A DNA stretch of 64,000 bases from Branchipolynoe longqiensis (GCA_030323885.1 CM059186.1:150448407-150512406), one strand, 5' to 3'; shown: positions 41,336 through 53,221, counted from the stretch's first letter. A program made the numbers and translations. Notes: generated by a model not told the origin, from the letters alone.

Positions 41336-43435
41336 CAATATTGTTTTTGTTTTTTTACACCTGACATAAAAATAGATTAGTTGGTGTGTTGGAGGATGAC
41401 TTCTTGGTTCTAACCATTAATTTAGCACTGTTATATAATACTATTGGCTTTGGTTTCATATCGGAGATACAGCTAGATTAGTTAGTGTTGGAGTAACTAC
41501 TTGACTCTAACCATTAACTCATACACCAGGTAATCTACTAGATAAAACGTTCACCCCATACTACATGCAGTAGAGGGGTGAAAACCAACCCTATATAAAA
41601 GCTCGAGAAAAAATGGGGATATGAAATGAGAGCCTAAATTGACAATCTAAGAACCAAAATATATTCTTCACCTACCTAGATGTATTTACCCTAAACTTTT
41701 AAGTTGTTTAGTCAATTATATTCATAGATGCATGAAGTTTAAAATCTGGATGGACAGAGCACACACATCAACAAAGTGGCCATTTTGGTAGAGTCACGGT
41801 TAGTGGAGAGGTTCATGGGTAATAACTCAGTCTGGGCCAGGGAGCAGGCATTGTCAGAACATACAGGCATTACATCAGCAGTCTGTGGAACCACCTCATA
41901 AACATAAGGCATTCTTATGATAGGGCAAGGAGCAGTGGGATGAGTATGACTAATCATCTGCGATTGAAATTTCCCCTGCTTAATCAACTAATGTAAACAA
42001 TTTATTTTTTAAAAAGCTCCCTGCCAACAGGAAGTGATGTAAGTGAACCAGTTCCTTCAAAGACGGCGGATTTACCACATGGGCTCTATCATATCCAACT
42101 GATTTTGTCACTGAGCCTGATATTATGTGATTTATTGAGGGGAAATGTATACAATGGATTGTGGCTTTTGGATTTAATTCAACATATGGTAGAAAAGGTA
42201 GTAGAGCCCATCCACTGTGAGGGAAATTTTCGACAGCTTTTAGTTTGACATAGCCTGCAGGTTCACCCCTGTACTCTAATCTACCTGCCGGGCATGTCCA
42301 CATCATACATTGGTGGTCATGTTACATGGTTTCTCTAATTAATGTGTACAGATAGTGTTAAGTCTAATAATTTACAAGAACACGAGCGGGATTGTGTTAA
42401 ATGCTTTAATGCCGAGTCTTCTTCTAGAGCATGCATGGCTCAGAGAGTATACTTGGTGTAGTTTGAGGCATGATCCTTCCATGATCCATTCTGGCAATGA
42501 GCATTGAGCAGTAGTACTCTTTGTATCTTATAATAGACTCACAGCGGACATTAACCACCCAGAAGGCTTACAGTCAACCATATAATATCCACAGCAAATT
42601 AATAATGCAATACATAACCTATACCGGGGGGTACATGATGAGTGGTGTAAAGTGGATTAGAGTCTTAAATAGGAACCGGAAGTTCCATCTCGTGACATAT
42701 CTCGTATGAAACTAACTAACAAGGTGCAGTCAATGAGTGGCAATGTTAAGATGTAATGTGCGCATGTATAACATTATTCACAGTGAGCAAACCGAATAAA
42801 AAACCTACTGGGTAATCGCATAATGGTGTAAAAACTTTGAAGAAACTTTGGAAAGTCAATCACAGTGCCATAATCCAGTGTTAATCACTGGTGTTAGAAT
42901 CTTGTCATTTTGCCATGGTTTTTATTTGTTTGTTTGTTAGCTTCGAGAATCACGAAATCAAGTTGGCTAAAGCATCAGTTAATATTTAATAGCTGAATTA
43001 TAAATCTTTCATTGATCTGATTGTCTTGGCTGAAAATTGCATTAGACGACAACTTTTGTGTATTGCATTGCAGTTAAAAATAGAATGTAAATATTTAAAT
43101 GGGTATGACTAGTGTACCTGCAACGAAATGTATCATTTCCTGCCAATTCATTATTTGAATAAAATGTGAAAATAAGGCTCTCAATATAGTGCCACACTCT
43201 GTATAAATAACTGCAATAAAATCTGGTGGCTGCCCCTTTTTCACATCACACAGCTGATTTAATACAATATTGCAATCGTCTTTTCATAAAATGTTCCCAA
43301 AATATATTCTTCAAGACACAAAGAACTACATAACATGGCACACGGGCTCAGCTTTTAAATATGGGAATACATTTCAAGACATTAATTGTGATTGATTGAT
43401 AACCACATAAAATCAGCCAAACAGGTATGAGTCAT
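41336..43435. other. No gene or repeat recognised
   Basis: Two motif-free minus-strand frames (41739-41987, 41980-42306) nearly touch and could mark an old coding relic, but I recognise nothing in them. The words TTGGTGTGTTGGAGGATGAC and TTAGTGTTGGAGTAACTACT repeat once around 41380-41510. Confidence 0.35.
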
Positions 43436-43665
43436 ATTCGCGGTATGCGAATGCACATGGGGTATGCGGAAACTTTTCGCTGTTTGTATTAGGAACAGCA
43501 CACTCGGTTCACATTTGCACCAATTGCTACACATAGCCGTCCAGTTTGCCATTCACGCAAACTGCATTCAGACATATGGAATCAAAGCTATTGTATTTAC
43601 ATGTCGTCCATTTTATGTCGCATTCGTATACTGCATACCGTGTATATGGAATCCTAGTTTTAGGG
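43436..43665. mobile_element. Family E-like foldback, partial
   Basis: TTCGCGGTATGCGAATG ... ATACCGTGTATATGGAATCCTAG resembles family E ends; the left end is not found. Confidence 0.5.
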
Positions 43666-43959
43666 CTATTGATGCATCACGTAACCATTTCTGGTTGGTG
43701 CGCACTTGTTTATGCTGGACCGTATCCAGACGGCTTTTTAAAAGTCGGCCCGTATGCTGAGATATAAATATAACATGGATAAAAGTCACCTCTACTAAAA
43801 AGTCAAAACAAATCTCACTTCCGATGAAGTTTCATGTGTGGGGGGGGGGGGGGGAGGGGTCTTCGCAGAAATCATTGAAATGCAGACAACTTTCCTTCCT
43901 GTAAAACCTAGTTGTATTCTGTATCGAAACATACCACAATATACCCCAATACTTTATCA

Positions 43960-44583
43960 TGCTGGGCCGCGACACGTGTCATTATTTAAGTCATTGATTT
44001 AGACTTTGCCGGTGTTGCAGTTTCAGCGGCACACCAGTTTGCGAGGGACACATCGCTTCTGCGCATGCATCAAAATCGAACAGCATCGTCACTAACCATA
44101 TAAATTTAATATAATGTTTTTGGTAAAGATGTTTTCTATATGTGTACCAAGCGATTTGTTTCTAGGTGGTGTGGTTTTAGAGATATTTCACTTTTGCTGT
44201 ATTTTCTGTATGAAGATTGCTCACAACCATTGACAATGCCTTGAGTTTGATGGTACACGCAGTGCAAAACATTAGTTTTATTCAAAATTAATAGAAATCC
44301 AGAACCCTACCCATATCAATTTAATAGAATCTTTTTGGTACACATGTTTTCTATATGTGTACCAAGGGATTTGTTTCTAGGTGGTGTGGTTGTAGAGATA
44401 TTTCACTTCTTCTGTATGAAGATTTGCTCACGGCCATTGACAATGCATTTGAATGGATGTGTCCCTCGCAAACTGGTGTGCTGCTGAAACTGCAACACCG
44501 GGTTTCGAACCTGGGGTTCGAATTCCATGATCTGCCAAACAAGAAGTGAGCGCTCAACTCATTTGCCCATGCCGTCTGCTTAA
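43960..44583 (-). repeat. S1 SINE split by a foldback element
   Basis: SINE body at 43960-44008 (TTTAAGTCATTGATTTAGAC) and tRNA-like head at 44502-44583 (GGGGTTCGAATTCC, CAACTCATTTGCCCAT). Confidence 0.65.
44009..44501. mobile_element. Foldback element (family J) with 46-bp inverted ends
   Basis: Arms 44009-44054 and 44456-44501 (CCGGTGTTGCAGTTTCAGC ... GAGGGACACATC) are near-perfect inverted copies. The inside holds two of the ~215-bp units that also form the tandem array at 27780-28440. Confidence 0.82.
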
Positions 44584-45052
44584 TCATTCTAATCTACTTT
44601 TAGTTAGAAGTAATTTTATTTTAAAAGGTTAACTTTGGAGAGATTTGAAGTGGAAACACGCCAAATTGATTTTTGGTATGCACACCGAAATGACGATAGG
44701 CTTCAGCATTGACAGGTTCTATTAAATTGACTTAATATTCCTTTAAATCAGCAATAAATGCTTAATGAGTGCACCAGTATCTAAGTAAGATATGCAGAAC
44801 AAATCCAAGTAAAGGTTTTGGTTTCGTAAATTTGATGCTTTTGTAGCAGTAGTCTGCACTGACCTCTCAGGCAAGGAGCCTCATTGACAAGTAGGCATGG
44901 ATAGGGTGTGATTGCATCAGGGAGTCTAGATAGACTAATGGTTGGGACGCTAACCCCGGAATGACAAGAATTGTTGATAAGAAACCTGCTCTAGCTACAA
45001 AATTTACCATTTGCATCACCCCGCGAATCTTCCATCGGACTATGCAGCTCTA
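44584..45052 (+). mobile_element. TTAA MITE (family A) split by an S2 SINE
   Basis: Family A body 44584-44865, right end 45023-45052 (CATCGGACTATGCAGCTCTAA); the S2 SINE lies between. Confidence 0.68.
44866..45022 (+). repeat. tRNA-derived SINE (family S2), second copy
   Basis: GGCATGGATAGGGTGTGAT, then GACTAATGGTTGGGACGCTA, as in 10165-10330; box B decayed. Confidence 0.58.
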
Positions 45053-46010
45053 AGTGTAAATACACCAGAACACCCCGTATTACCCCCCCCCCCCCCCATG
45101 CACACATTTGACATCCCTGGCGAATCTGTTTTTGGCACCGCGAGGAGGAACTTGGAAGTGATGTATTATTTAATATCTCCACCCACCACATTTGAGCATG
45201 TATGACCAAATATATGCATATATATGCATAATAATCAGGGCCCAAAGGGAAAGGAATTAGGGGCTAGAAATACTTCCAATAATTTAAAATAAATATTCTA
45301 AACAGAAAGCCGCTATCAGCATTGCTTAGCATTTAATAATAATTATTGTTTTAAATCACATACTTATTTAAATCTTTTTTATATATATATATACAAGATA
45401 CCTTGCAACGATGGCATGGGCCCAGCATAAACGCATCTAGTTTGGACTTTTTCCTACTTGCCTGTACAGGATTTTTTAGTGCAAAAAATCGCCCACAAAT
45501 ATCCTTAGTGGGAAAAACAATGTACTTATGAAAATGCGAAAAAAAACACAGATTATCTGTAATATCTCTTTTAGGAACACAGGTCTCGATGAAAACCCAT
45601 TATACCTAAATGGATCACGTCCTCGTATAATAAACAAATTGAAACAAAAATTTGAAGGAGGAAAAAAAAAGAAAAAAAAAAGAAGAAAAAAGAAAAGCAA
45701 AATTCTGTAACCAAATATACAATTATCTACACTGCAGCATAATTCTCGTTTAATAAGCAAATTATAACGGAAATTTGAAGGAGAAAAAAAAGGAATAAAA
45801 TGAAAGCAAAGCAAAAATCTCTAACAAAATAGACTGAAGCATATAAATAATATAGACTGAAGCATATAAATAATACAAAAAGTATGTTTCCAAAAATATA
45901 CAGATACAATAGACAATCCAAACCTCTGCCACGTGCCGACAATTTTTCAATGTACAAACTGTCTTTGTTTCATTTGATCATCCATCTCAGGACGACATTG
46001 GTCTGTGTGC
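45053..46010. other. Spacer with A-rich duplication
   Basis: C15 at 45083-45097. At 45620-45830 a ~110-bp A-rich unit (CAAATT..AACAAAAATTTGAAGGAG) occurs twice, then GACTGAAGCATATAAATAAT twice. No gene. Confidence 0.5.
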
Positions 46011-46047
46011 ACAGTGGCCTGTTGAAAACAGGTACCACTCCAATTGC

Positions 46048-46178
46048 TATGGTCGCGTAGAGTGGCCATCTCCTTATGGAGTCCGCTCTGTCCACACTAG
46101 CGGACTAACAGATGACTTTGGGCGTGTAGAGCAGCCAACTCCTTATGAAGTCTGCCCTGTCCACAGTAGCGGACTCAC
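46048..46178 (+). repeat. ~70-bp direct duplication next to the coiled-coil exon
   Basis: CTCCTTATGGAGTCCGCTCTG ... CTAGCGGACTAACA and CTCCTTATGAAGTCTGCCCTG ... GTAGCGGACTCACA; it would fall in the 3' UTR of the gene below. Confidence 0.75.
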
Positions 46179-46465
46179 AACACCAACGACTGCTGGAAGT
46201 CATCTGTCTGCATCCCGCGGTCAGTCTCTATTAGCACCGCAGCCGACTTGGGGCGAGTTTCACGCGCTTTCAACGTCTCCTTCAGCACCGTGTCATCATT
46301 GACCTTGGTGAGCACTTCGTCAACGAGGTCCCCACGTGCTGCGAAGATCCTGTCGACGTCCGAGTCGTTCATGTTGGTCGCCTCCTGCCGTAGGAACTCG
46401 ATTTCCCGCGCGAGCAACTGCCGGTCCCGCATGAGGCTGCTCTCCTTAGCGAGCAGCTCGATGAT
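46175..46465 (-). CDS. Last exon of an unidentified coiled-coil protein gene
   Basis: On the minus strand CTATTTATAG precedes ATCATCGAGCTG; 96 codons and a TGA follow without a break. The start reads IIELLAKESSLMRDRQLL, an amphipathic heptad pattern continuing to ~residue 40, then a charged region and an end with IETDRGMQTDDFQ. Codons are GC-rich at third positions, unlike the surroundings, and this is the best unexplained coding signal in the window. I cannot name the protein; long coiled-coil cytoskeletal or ciliary proteins often end like this. Upstream exons should lie above 46.5 kb, but none is visible before 59 kb, so the intron must be long or further exons small. Confidence 0.65.
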   Translation of the reverse strand: MIELLAKESSLMRDRQLLAREIEFLRQEATNMNDSDVDRIFAARGDLVDEVLTKVNDDTVLKETLKARETRPKSAAVLIETDRGMQTDDFQQSLVL

Positions 46466-46512
46466 CTATAAATAGAATGGACAGGTCATCAGTATCCAGG
46501 ACAGGCATTTGT

Positions 46513-46980
46513 GGTTTGAAGTTATATAGTCTGATGGTTTTGGGGTTTCGGCTAATTTCTTGAGATAAACAAATTAGGTATAATTTACCTTAAAATCTCG
46601 ATGTTAAGTTCATTTCAATTTTTAATAAAAGAAGTTCTCAGAAGCACCTTCGCGTGTCATATTTCCTACCTTTTTGGTAGTAACTACGTATATTAAAAAA
46701 TTGACAACTTATCTGCCAGGTCACATAATACGCAAGAAGGCTTTACGGTACTTTACTTTTAACTTGAAGTAACTTTGATGTTAAATGAGTAACTTTTGAG
46801 ATATTTGAAGTTCAAACATGAAAAATGAATTTTGGCGTGCATGTCAAAATTCTGACATCATAACCTTCAGCAGTCATATGTTCTATATTATATTGGTTCA
46901 GCATCCCATTCTATGTAGCAACAAATGCTTAACAGGTGCACCACTATCTAAGTCAGATATGTAGGATCAAATCTAGGTAA
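46513..46980 (+). mobile_element. TTAA MITE (family A) with extra internal sequence
   Basis: TTGAAGTTATATAGTCTGATGG ... GGATCAAATCTAGG; about 130 bp of unrelated sequence at 46620-46750. The right end is replaced by the next element. Confidence 0.65.
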
Positions 46981-47415
46981 AGCCGGATTGAGTCCCGGAC
47001 ACCATCGGACAAAGAATTGTCTAGTCCGGTGCTCTCCGGTGAGAAAAAGTATCGAAATGTACCGAAATGGAGCGTAATTGGGTCAATTGCCAGCGGGCGA
47101 CCGGACAAGTACCATACATGTACCGTACATGTACCAGACGAGAACCGGACACGTAACGGATGGATATCGGAAATATACCGGACAAGACGGACACCAACCG
47201 GACACCAATGGATGGGTACCGGACATGTACGGATGGGTACCGGACACCAACCGGACACGTCAGTCCGGCGATGTCCGGTAGAAGTTGTGTGCATGTTCAA
47301 AACTTGTACTGGACACCACCGGACACCGCCGGACACCACCGGACATGTACCGGACATTGCTGGATTTCACCGGACAGTGTCCGGTACACCAGTCCGGTAA
47401 GGTGTGACTGGGCCT
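46981..47415. mobile_element. Foldback-like element, family F (CCGGACA-rich)
   Basis: Begins AGCCGGATTGAG after TAA and ends GTGTGACTGGGCCT before TTA. Filled with CCGGACA, TACCGGACATGTAC and TCCGGT words on both strands. The ends match each other only loosely. Confidence 0.6.
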
Positions 47416-47418
47416 TTA

Positions 47419-47760
47419 GCGAGTGAGGCTGACAATAGGAGAGCAGGTAGGAGAGTATCAACTCGACCGTTAGGTAGAAAGAGCAGCGCCTCCTACAGGA
47501 GGTATGGTAGGCTCCCTGTTTGTTTGTCGTTTGTTTTGTTGCTAACTTCTGCATGCATTCTTTCTCTGTTTGTAAGCATTCTTCCTCATCCCCCAAACCT
47601 CTGTGAGTCTGTTCGTTATACAATCGGATAATTGTTTGGTTACCAATAGTTAATTTCTCTGAATGTCTTCACCTTGCTGTGTTAGTGGTTATTAGGTTTT
47701 GTTTTTAAACTTAAAGTTTACCTTTTGTATGTATCATACCTAGCATCTATATCCTCTAAA
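47419..47760. other. Spacer, no recognised feature
   Basis: No coding or repeat signature seen. Confidence 0.35.
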
Positions 47761-47764
47761 ACTT

Positions 47765-48108
47765 GACTGGGCACAGTGGCCGAATCGGTAGAGCACAGAC
47801 CTCACGTGTGGAAGATCGGGAGTTCGCGAGGTCGGTTCCCGGTCGAGTCAAACCAATGAGTTAAAAATTGATACTTGTCGCTTCCTAGCCTGGTGCTCGG
47901 CATTATTAGGATAGGGCAAGGGCTGGTTAGCTCGGTGTCAGGATAATGTGACTGAGTGGGATATTGGGTCATGGTGCCGGTGGCCTGATTTCCCAGTGGG
48001 GCAGCACTATAAAATCGCCATTAGTGAGTACTGACACAAGTCGGTAATCATCCTGATATGACCTTAGATGTTGCTAGGATGCAAAACAACAACAAACAAA
48101 CAAACCCT
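47765..48108 (+). repeat. tRNA-derived SINE (family S1), full length
   Basis: tRNA-like head TGGCCGAATCGGTAGAGCAC (box A), GGTCGGTTCCCGG (weak box B), body GACTGAGTGGGATATTGGGT, tail ACAACAACAAACAAACAAAC. This is the only plus-strand full copy and shows the 5'-3' order of the family. Confidence 0.85.
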
Positions 48109-48201
48109 TTAAAACTTTGCTTGAATTATCAGTGTATTTTCTATTTATTTATTTATCTAACTTTCTTTTTCTTTTTTAATTCATGTTATTTGTTGTTGTC
48201 A

Positions 48202-48730
48202 TTAGTCTGGCAGTGCATTTAGCTCTCTTTTGATTAATGTTTTATATGTTTCTATTGTCCCTGTACTTCTTTCTTCTACTCCCAGTCTATTCCATTCCCT
48301 TGCCTTCATGTACTTGGTACTCCTCTCATATGATATGTTTTTGGCTCTGTTTCTTATCAGTCTGGGGCCATCACTACCTCTTGTAGCCTTCTTTGTTACC
48401 TGCGCCCTCCCATGCCTCCTTGTCTCCCTGAATGCTGCTATTTTGAGATGTGGTTTTCTCCTGTCATTTCGTGTGTTGACTCTTGCTTTCCTTGGAGATC
48501 ATCAGTTGGGTGTCTAACCATTATAGATTTTAATAGTCATATTTGTAGTTAGGTATTTTCTGGTATTCGCTAATATCCAGATTTTGTGGTTGGCCTTCTT
48601 GATAACTTCTTTTATGTTATCATTGTAGTTTAGTTTCCTATCAAGATTTATCCCTAGATATCTGTAGTTGGTCTGATAATCAAGAACTTTTTTTATTCTT
48701 GATGGAAGAATATCAATAATATGACCTTAG
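48202..48730 (-). pseudogene. LINE reverse transcriptase C-terminal remnant
   Basis: Read on the minus strand: YRYLGINLDRKLNYNDNI, then IKKANHKIWILANTRKYL, typical of the RT thumb. After stops near 48515 the frame continues KIAAFRETRRHGRAQVTKK and ARNISYERS-like text, then EWNRLGVEERS and ELNALPD before TAA at 48202. No ATG-led frame shows it. The clade is not certain. Confidence 0.72.
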
Positions 48731-48745
48731 ACTGACCAACATGAT

Positions 48746-49103
48746 TAAAGTTGCATAGTCCGATGGTGTTGAGTTACAATCATTTATCTGAGATAAATAT
48801 ATTAAATTGACTATTATAATCAACCTTACTCTAAGTTTAATTTGAACAACTTTTATTTTGAGTGCCTAACTTTTGAGATATTTGAACTGCAAACATGCCA
48901 AATTAATGTTGGCAAGCACGCCAAAACTAACACCCTAGGCTTCTGCAGTAACAGATTTTGTTAAATTGATTCAGTATGCCTTTCCACGAGGCAAAACATC
49001 CTTAATAAATGCATCAGTATCTAAGTTTGATATGTAGAATACAAACTAACTGAATTTTTTGGTTTTGAAAATTTGCTGTTTCATGAGACTATGCAGCTTT
49101 AAG
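48746..49103 (+). mobile_element. TTAA MITE (family A), full length
   Basis: TTAAAGTTGCATAGTCCGAT ... GAGACTATGCAGCTTTAA. Confidence 0.78.
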
Positions 49104-49495
49104 ATTAGCAAATTCAGGAACAGGAAGTCCAGCAGCAAGGCTCCAAAACAAGATGTCGATAAAACGTTGGGAGAAAACAAGCTACAAAAAAAAAAAAAAA
49201 AAAAATAACAACGTGCAGCCCGGGTTAACAAGTCAGTAAAAAGAGGTGACTGTGTTCCCTAGGCTTGAACCGAGCCACCAATGCGTATGCTGGGGAATGA
49301 ATAATAAATAACGATGATAATAGGGAATAGATGTGCTTCAACAAGAAATACTTGGCATTGCGGCTGTGTATATCACTATATGGTTCACCAGGCTAAAAAT
49401 GCATACGGGTCGAGCGGCAACTGCGCAGTAGCGGGAGAAAAGCACCACCAGGCACAGTCCAGTCTCCACCAACCACAGCGAGCAGGGGCCACGGT
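49104..49495. other. Spacer, A-rich run
   Basis: A21 at ~49184-49205; nothing else. Confidence 0.4.
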
Positions 49496-50140
49496 TGAAG
49501 CTGCACAGTGCGATGAAAGCATCCAATTTTCAAAACCAAAACAATTACCTAGATTTAATCCAACATATCTCACTTAGATACTGACGCACTTAATAAGCAT
49601 TTGTTGTCACATAGAAGGGAATGCTGAGTCAAATTAATAGAATCTGTTACTGTTGAAGCCTATGGTGTCAGAGTTTTGGCATGCTTGCCAAAATTAATTT
49701 GGAATGTTTGCACTTCAAATACCTCAAAAGTTAGCCATTTAAAATAAAGGTTGCTTCAAAGTAAAGCAATGTCGATTATAACCATCAACCTAATATATTT
49801 ATCTTAGAAAATGACAGAAACTAAAAACCATCGGACGATGCAACTTTAAAGTTACATAGGCCGATGGTTTTCGAGATTTTGTCATTTTCTGATATAAATA
49901 TATTAGGGTCATTGTTATAATCTATCTTACATTAGTATGAAGTACCTTTTATTTTAAATGGCTAACCTTTGAGATATTTGAACTGCAAACATGAACAAAT
50001 TAATTTTGGCAAGCACATTTAAATGCTTGCCACCATAGGCTTCTGCAGTAAAGGGTTTGATTAAATTGAATTGGTATTCCCTTCTATATGGCAACAAATA
50101 AGTGCATCAGTATCTAAGTTAGATACATAGGTGGGTGTAA
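49496..50140. mobile_element. Two TTAA MITEs, head to head
   Basis: Reverse copy 49496-49850 and forward copy from 49851, meeting at GCAACTTTAAAGTTACATAGG; the second lacks its right end. Confidence 0.75.
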
Positions 50141-50440
50141 GTTCACAAATTTGAAGAGTTTTATGAACGTGAATACAGAAGGTATAGGGTGATACTATTT
50201 GCAGTAGCTGGCTTTATGAATAATGGTAAATGATTCCCCTCTAAGATTAATCCGGTACTGCAGCTCCCCAGGCGGAAGGTGACGGAGGTGGTGAATACAC
50301 ATACACGAAATATAAATATATATAAATAAATATATACATAGTAAATAAGTGCACTGTCACCTAAGGCTACATTCATATTAACAACAACAAAAGGATGGAT
50401 GTATGGGGGGGGGGGGGTTTGAGCCCTGGACACTGGCATA
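50141..50440. other. Spacer, G13 tract
   Basis: G13 at 50405-50417; no gene. Confidence 0.4.
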
Positions 50441-50441
50441 T

Positions 50442-50807
50442 ACCAAAGACCCTATAATACTAAGACGGCTCACTCCCTATCTCTCCCATGGTAATGTAAA
50501 TTTTGCAGTGCCACCTTGTGGTGGGTTTGATCAGCCCGGCTGCTGGTTGGTGTTTCACATATAAACACATACAATTATATTATACATGAGATAGGTAAGT
50601 ATGAATACACATCAATATGAAATTGCCATGAACAAATACCCATCATCATCAGCATTATCATCAGCATCGCCATCATCACACATCTTTCACATTCATATAT
50701 ACATTTATACATATAATATAGCACCTGTTTAACCAAGAGAACAGCCAGCGCACCAAGTGGTGGGTTTGATCATTTTGATTACACAATACAGTATTATAGG
50801 GTCTTTG
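50442..50807. mobile_element. hAT-like MITE (family I)
   Basis: Ends CAAAGACCCTATAATACT and GTATTATAGGGTCTTTG; the flanks share CATATAC on both sides, a 7-8-bp duplication as for hAT elements. The inside matches 15430-15640. Confidence 0.72.
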
Positions 50808-50832
50808 CATATACTGACCTGCTTCAACGAAC

Positions 50833-50835
<3 letters not shown>

Positions 50836-50894
<59 letters not shown>

Positions 50895-50906
50895 ACACAC
50901 ACACGC
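50836..50906 (+). repeat. (CA)n microsatellite
   Basis: About 28 uninterrupted CA units, then CCACACAC variants. Confidence 0.95.
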
Positions 50907-51114
50907 GCACACAGACCACACACACCTGCTACAATAACAGAGAGGTTCCTCCACCGACTTGCCTGCCGATGCGTGGGGTGCCTGGACGGTGGCCTCCAGG
51001 GTGTGCACCCCCCCCCTCCCCGCCCCACTCCCCCACCACCACCATCACCACCACCAACCACCCTAACTGTAACGTCCGCTCTCCCCACACCAGATAACAT
51101 GAATACAGGCTAGT

Positions 51115-51474
51115 TTATTAAATACCTAAATAGTGTTGATAACACATTTTTCTATGATGATACCCATTGCAATGCATAGTTCCATACCCAGTTTGATAAA
51201 ACTGATATCAGAATGGCATGTCATATGTGGGTTTTTTTTAAAGGAGGTATTCTGATTATTGCTGGTTATTTTTCCCAAATATCTAAAATCACCAACACTT
51301 CACTCTGATTTGGAACTTGGCCAATTAATACTCACCCGGAGACCCTCGGGCCTCAAACTTCATATGGTGCAATAACAGTGCAGGTCAAAACCCAACACAC
51401 ATCTGACACAGGTGGAAAGTGAAAGAGGCTACACAAAATTGTTGTACATACTTAATCAAAAGGATTAACTTTGT
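51115..51474. other. Spacer without recognised feature
   Basis: No coding or repeat signature. Confidence 0.35.
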
Positions 51475-52050
51475 TGTTTGTTGGGATTTTACATCCTGGC
51501 AACATCTAATGTCATATTAGGATTTGTACTGACTAGTGACATTGCCCACTCATGGTGACTTTATAGTGCTGCCCCATTGGGAGACCAGGCTGCTGACACC
51601 ATGACCAATTTCCCATTCAGTCACATTATTCTGATACTGAGCTAACCAGTCCTTCTTGCCATATCCTAGTAATGCTGAGTGCCAGGCTAGGAGGTATTGA
51701 CAAGTAACAATTTTGTAAGTCATTGGTTTGACTCGGCTGGGTTTTAAATTCCTGACCTTCCACATAAGAAGCCTGCACTCTACCAATTCGGCCACCGCAA
51801 TCCGGACGGCCGCGTGCCAGCATGCACTCCTGATGGCTTTATAGTGCTGCCTCATTGAATTACTCAAGTCACATTATCCTGAGGCAGACCCAACCGACCA
51901 GTCCTTGCACTCTGCCACTAATACCAGATGCCACTGGGAAGTAGCGACAACTTCCAATGTCTACAGACTTTGGCTCGTCTCATCCGGGCATCGAACATAT
52001 TACACCCCGCATCGGAAGCGAGCACTGTACCACATGGCCATGCAGTTCGG
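51475..52050 (-). repeat. Two S1 SINEs in tandem
   Basis: Copy 1 at 51475-51800 (GATTTTACATCCTGGCAACA ... TTCGGCCACC). Copy 2, 51806-52048, lacks the tail and is more decayed. C12 follows at 52099-52110. Confidence 0.7.
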
Positions 52051-52336
52051 TACATATTTATCAAAGCAATTGACTCTAGTCTCGAAAAGTTTGCCCCTCC
52101 CCCCCCCCCCACACCGGCAGACGCTGCCCTGCAACCGGACCCCTCCGTATACACAGCTTCTGTATACCAATGTTTATCTTCATTTCTAGGTTAAAGGGTG
52201 GGTGGGATCAAATACCTTTCCTAATTTTAACTTGGAATTATGTTTACGTTATATGCACGCATTCCTCTACTTGCAATTAATAGATACAAAAAGACCATTC
52301 CTTCTCCCCCCTCCCCTTCCCTCTCTCCCTCCCCCT

Positions 52337-52343
<7 letters not shown>

Positions 52344-52391
<48 letters not shown>
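52344..52391 (+). repeat. (CT)n microsatellite
   Basis: About 22 CT units after a CCCTCTCC stretch. Confidence 0.95.
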
Positions 52392-52395
<4 letters not shown>

Positions 52396-52414
52396 AAAGG
52401 ATGTGTGTGCTTGT

Positions 52415-52680
52415 TTGTTGGAGCTTTACGTCTTAGCAACATCTAAGGATGGCAACTTTATAATGCTTCCCTCCCGGAACACCAGGACACCAGCACCATG
52501 ACTCAATATCTCAGACAGTCACACTATCCTGATACTGAGCAAACCAGTCCATGCCCTATCCTAGTAATGCCGAGTGCCAGGGTAGGTAGTGACGAGTATC
52601 CATTTTGTAAGTCATTGTTTTGACTCGGTCGAAATTCAAACCCACGACCTTCCACATGTGCAGGTGAAGCCAGCCAGTGC
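52415..52680 (-). repeat. S1 SINE, internally deleted
   Basis: Tail TTTACGTCTTAGCAACATCT joined directly to GGCAACTTTATAATGC; tRNA-like part near 52620-52675. Confidence 0.68.
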
Positions 52681-53221
52681 GCTTTCTGATTTTGTTTCAC
52701 ATCCGGGCCCAACAAAAGGACGTCTTATGGATAATGTATTATCTTTAATAGACAGACATGAGCAGAGAAGTAAAACAAAATAGCTGATTGTGGGCGTAAG
52801 CCTCAAAACTCGGCCGAAGGCTGAGTAGGGGGTGGGGGATGGTGTAGGGACGGGGGGTGGGGGGGCCACTGCCCCTCCCACTGAGAATATCTTTTACAAG
52901 TAGGACACAATTGGTGCAATTTGGTAGCCACTTAGGAGGCAGAAATTTCACTCTTCACCTGTGACATAAGGTAAGAGTAGGCATATAGACCAGTACTCTA
53001 AGAATACAGAAGTGTTTTTCTTGTAATCTTGCATAAATGATAAGTCAATAATATAAATAATACACCTATACCATAGTTAATAGTTTCAGTTATTTAATTT
53101 ATTGTCCAGGAAGCATTTAATTGGCGGAAATCAGCCAATTGGCGGGAAATGCTCATGCCTGAATAGATGAAAGTCATTTCATGAATTCATTAAAATTTGG
53201 ATATCGGTATGGACAGACTTG
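52681..53221. other. Spacer without recognised feature
   Basis: G-rich at 52820-52870; no gene. Confidence 0.35.

Noticed and set aside
41739..42306. Two adjoining minus-strand coding pieces
   Set aside because: They could be an old relic, but no family, splice sites or repeat partner could be seen; left as unassigned.
48230..48517. 95-codon hydrophobic membrane protein
   Set aside because: It is the antisense shadow of a LINE pol remnant on the minus strand.
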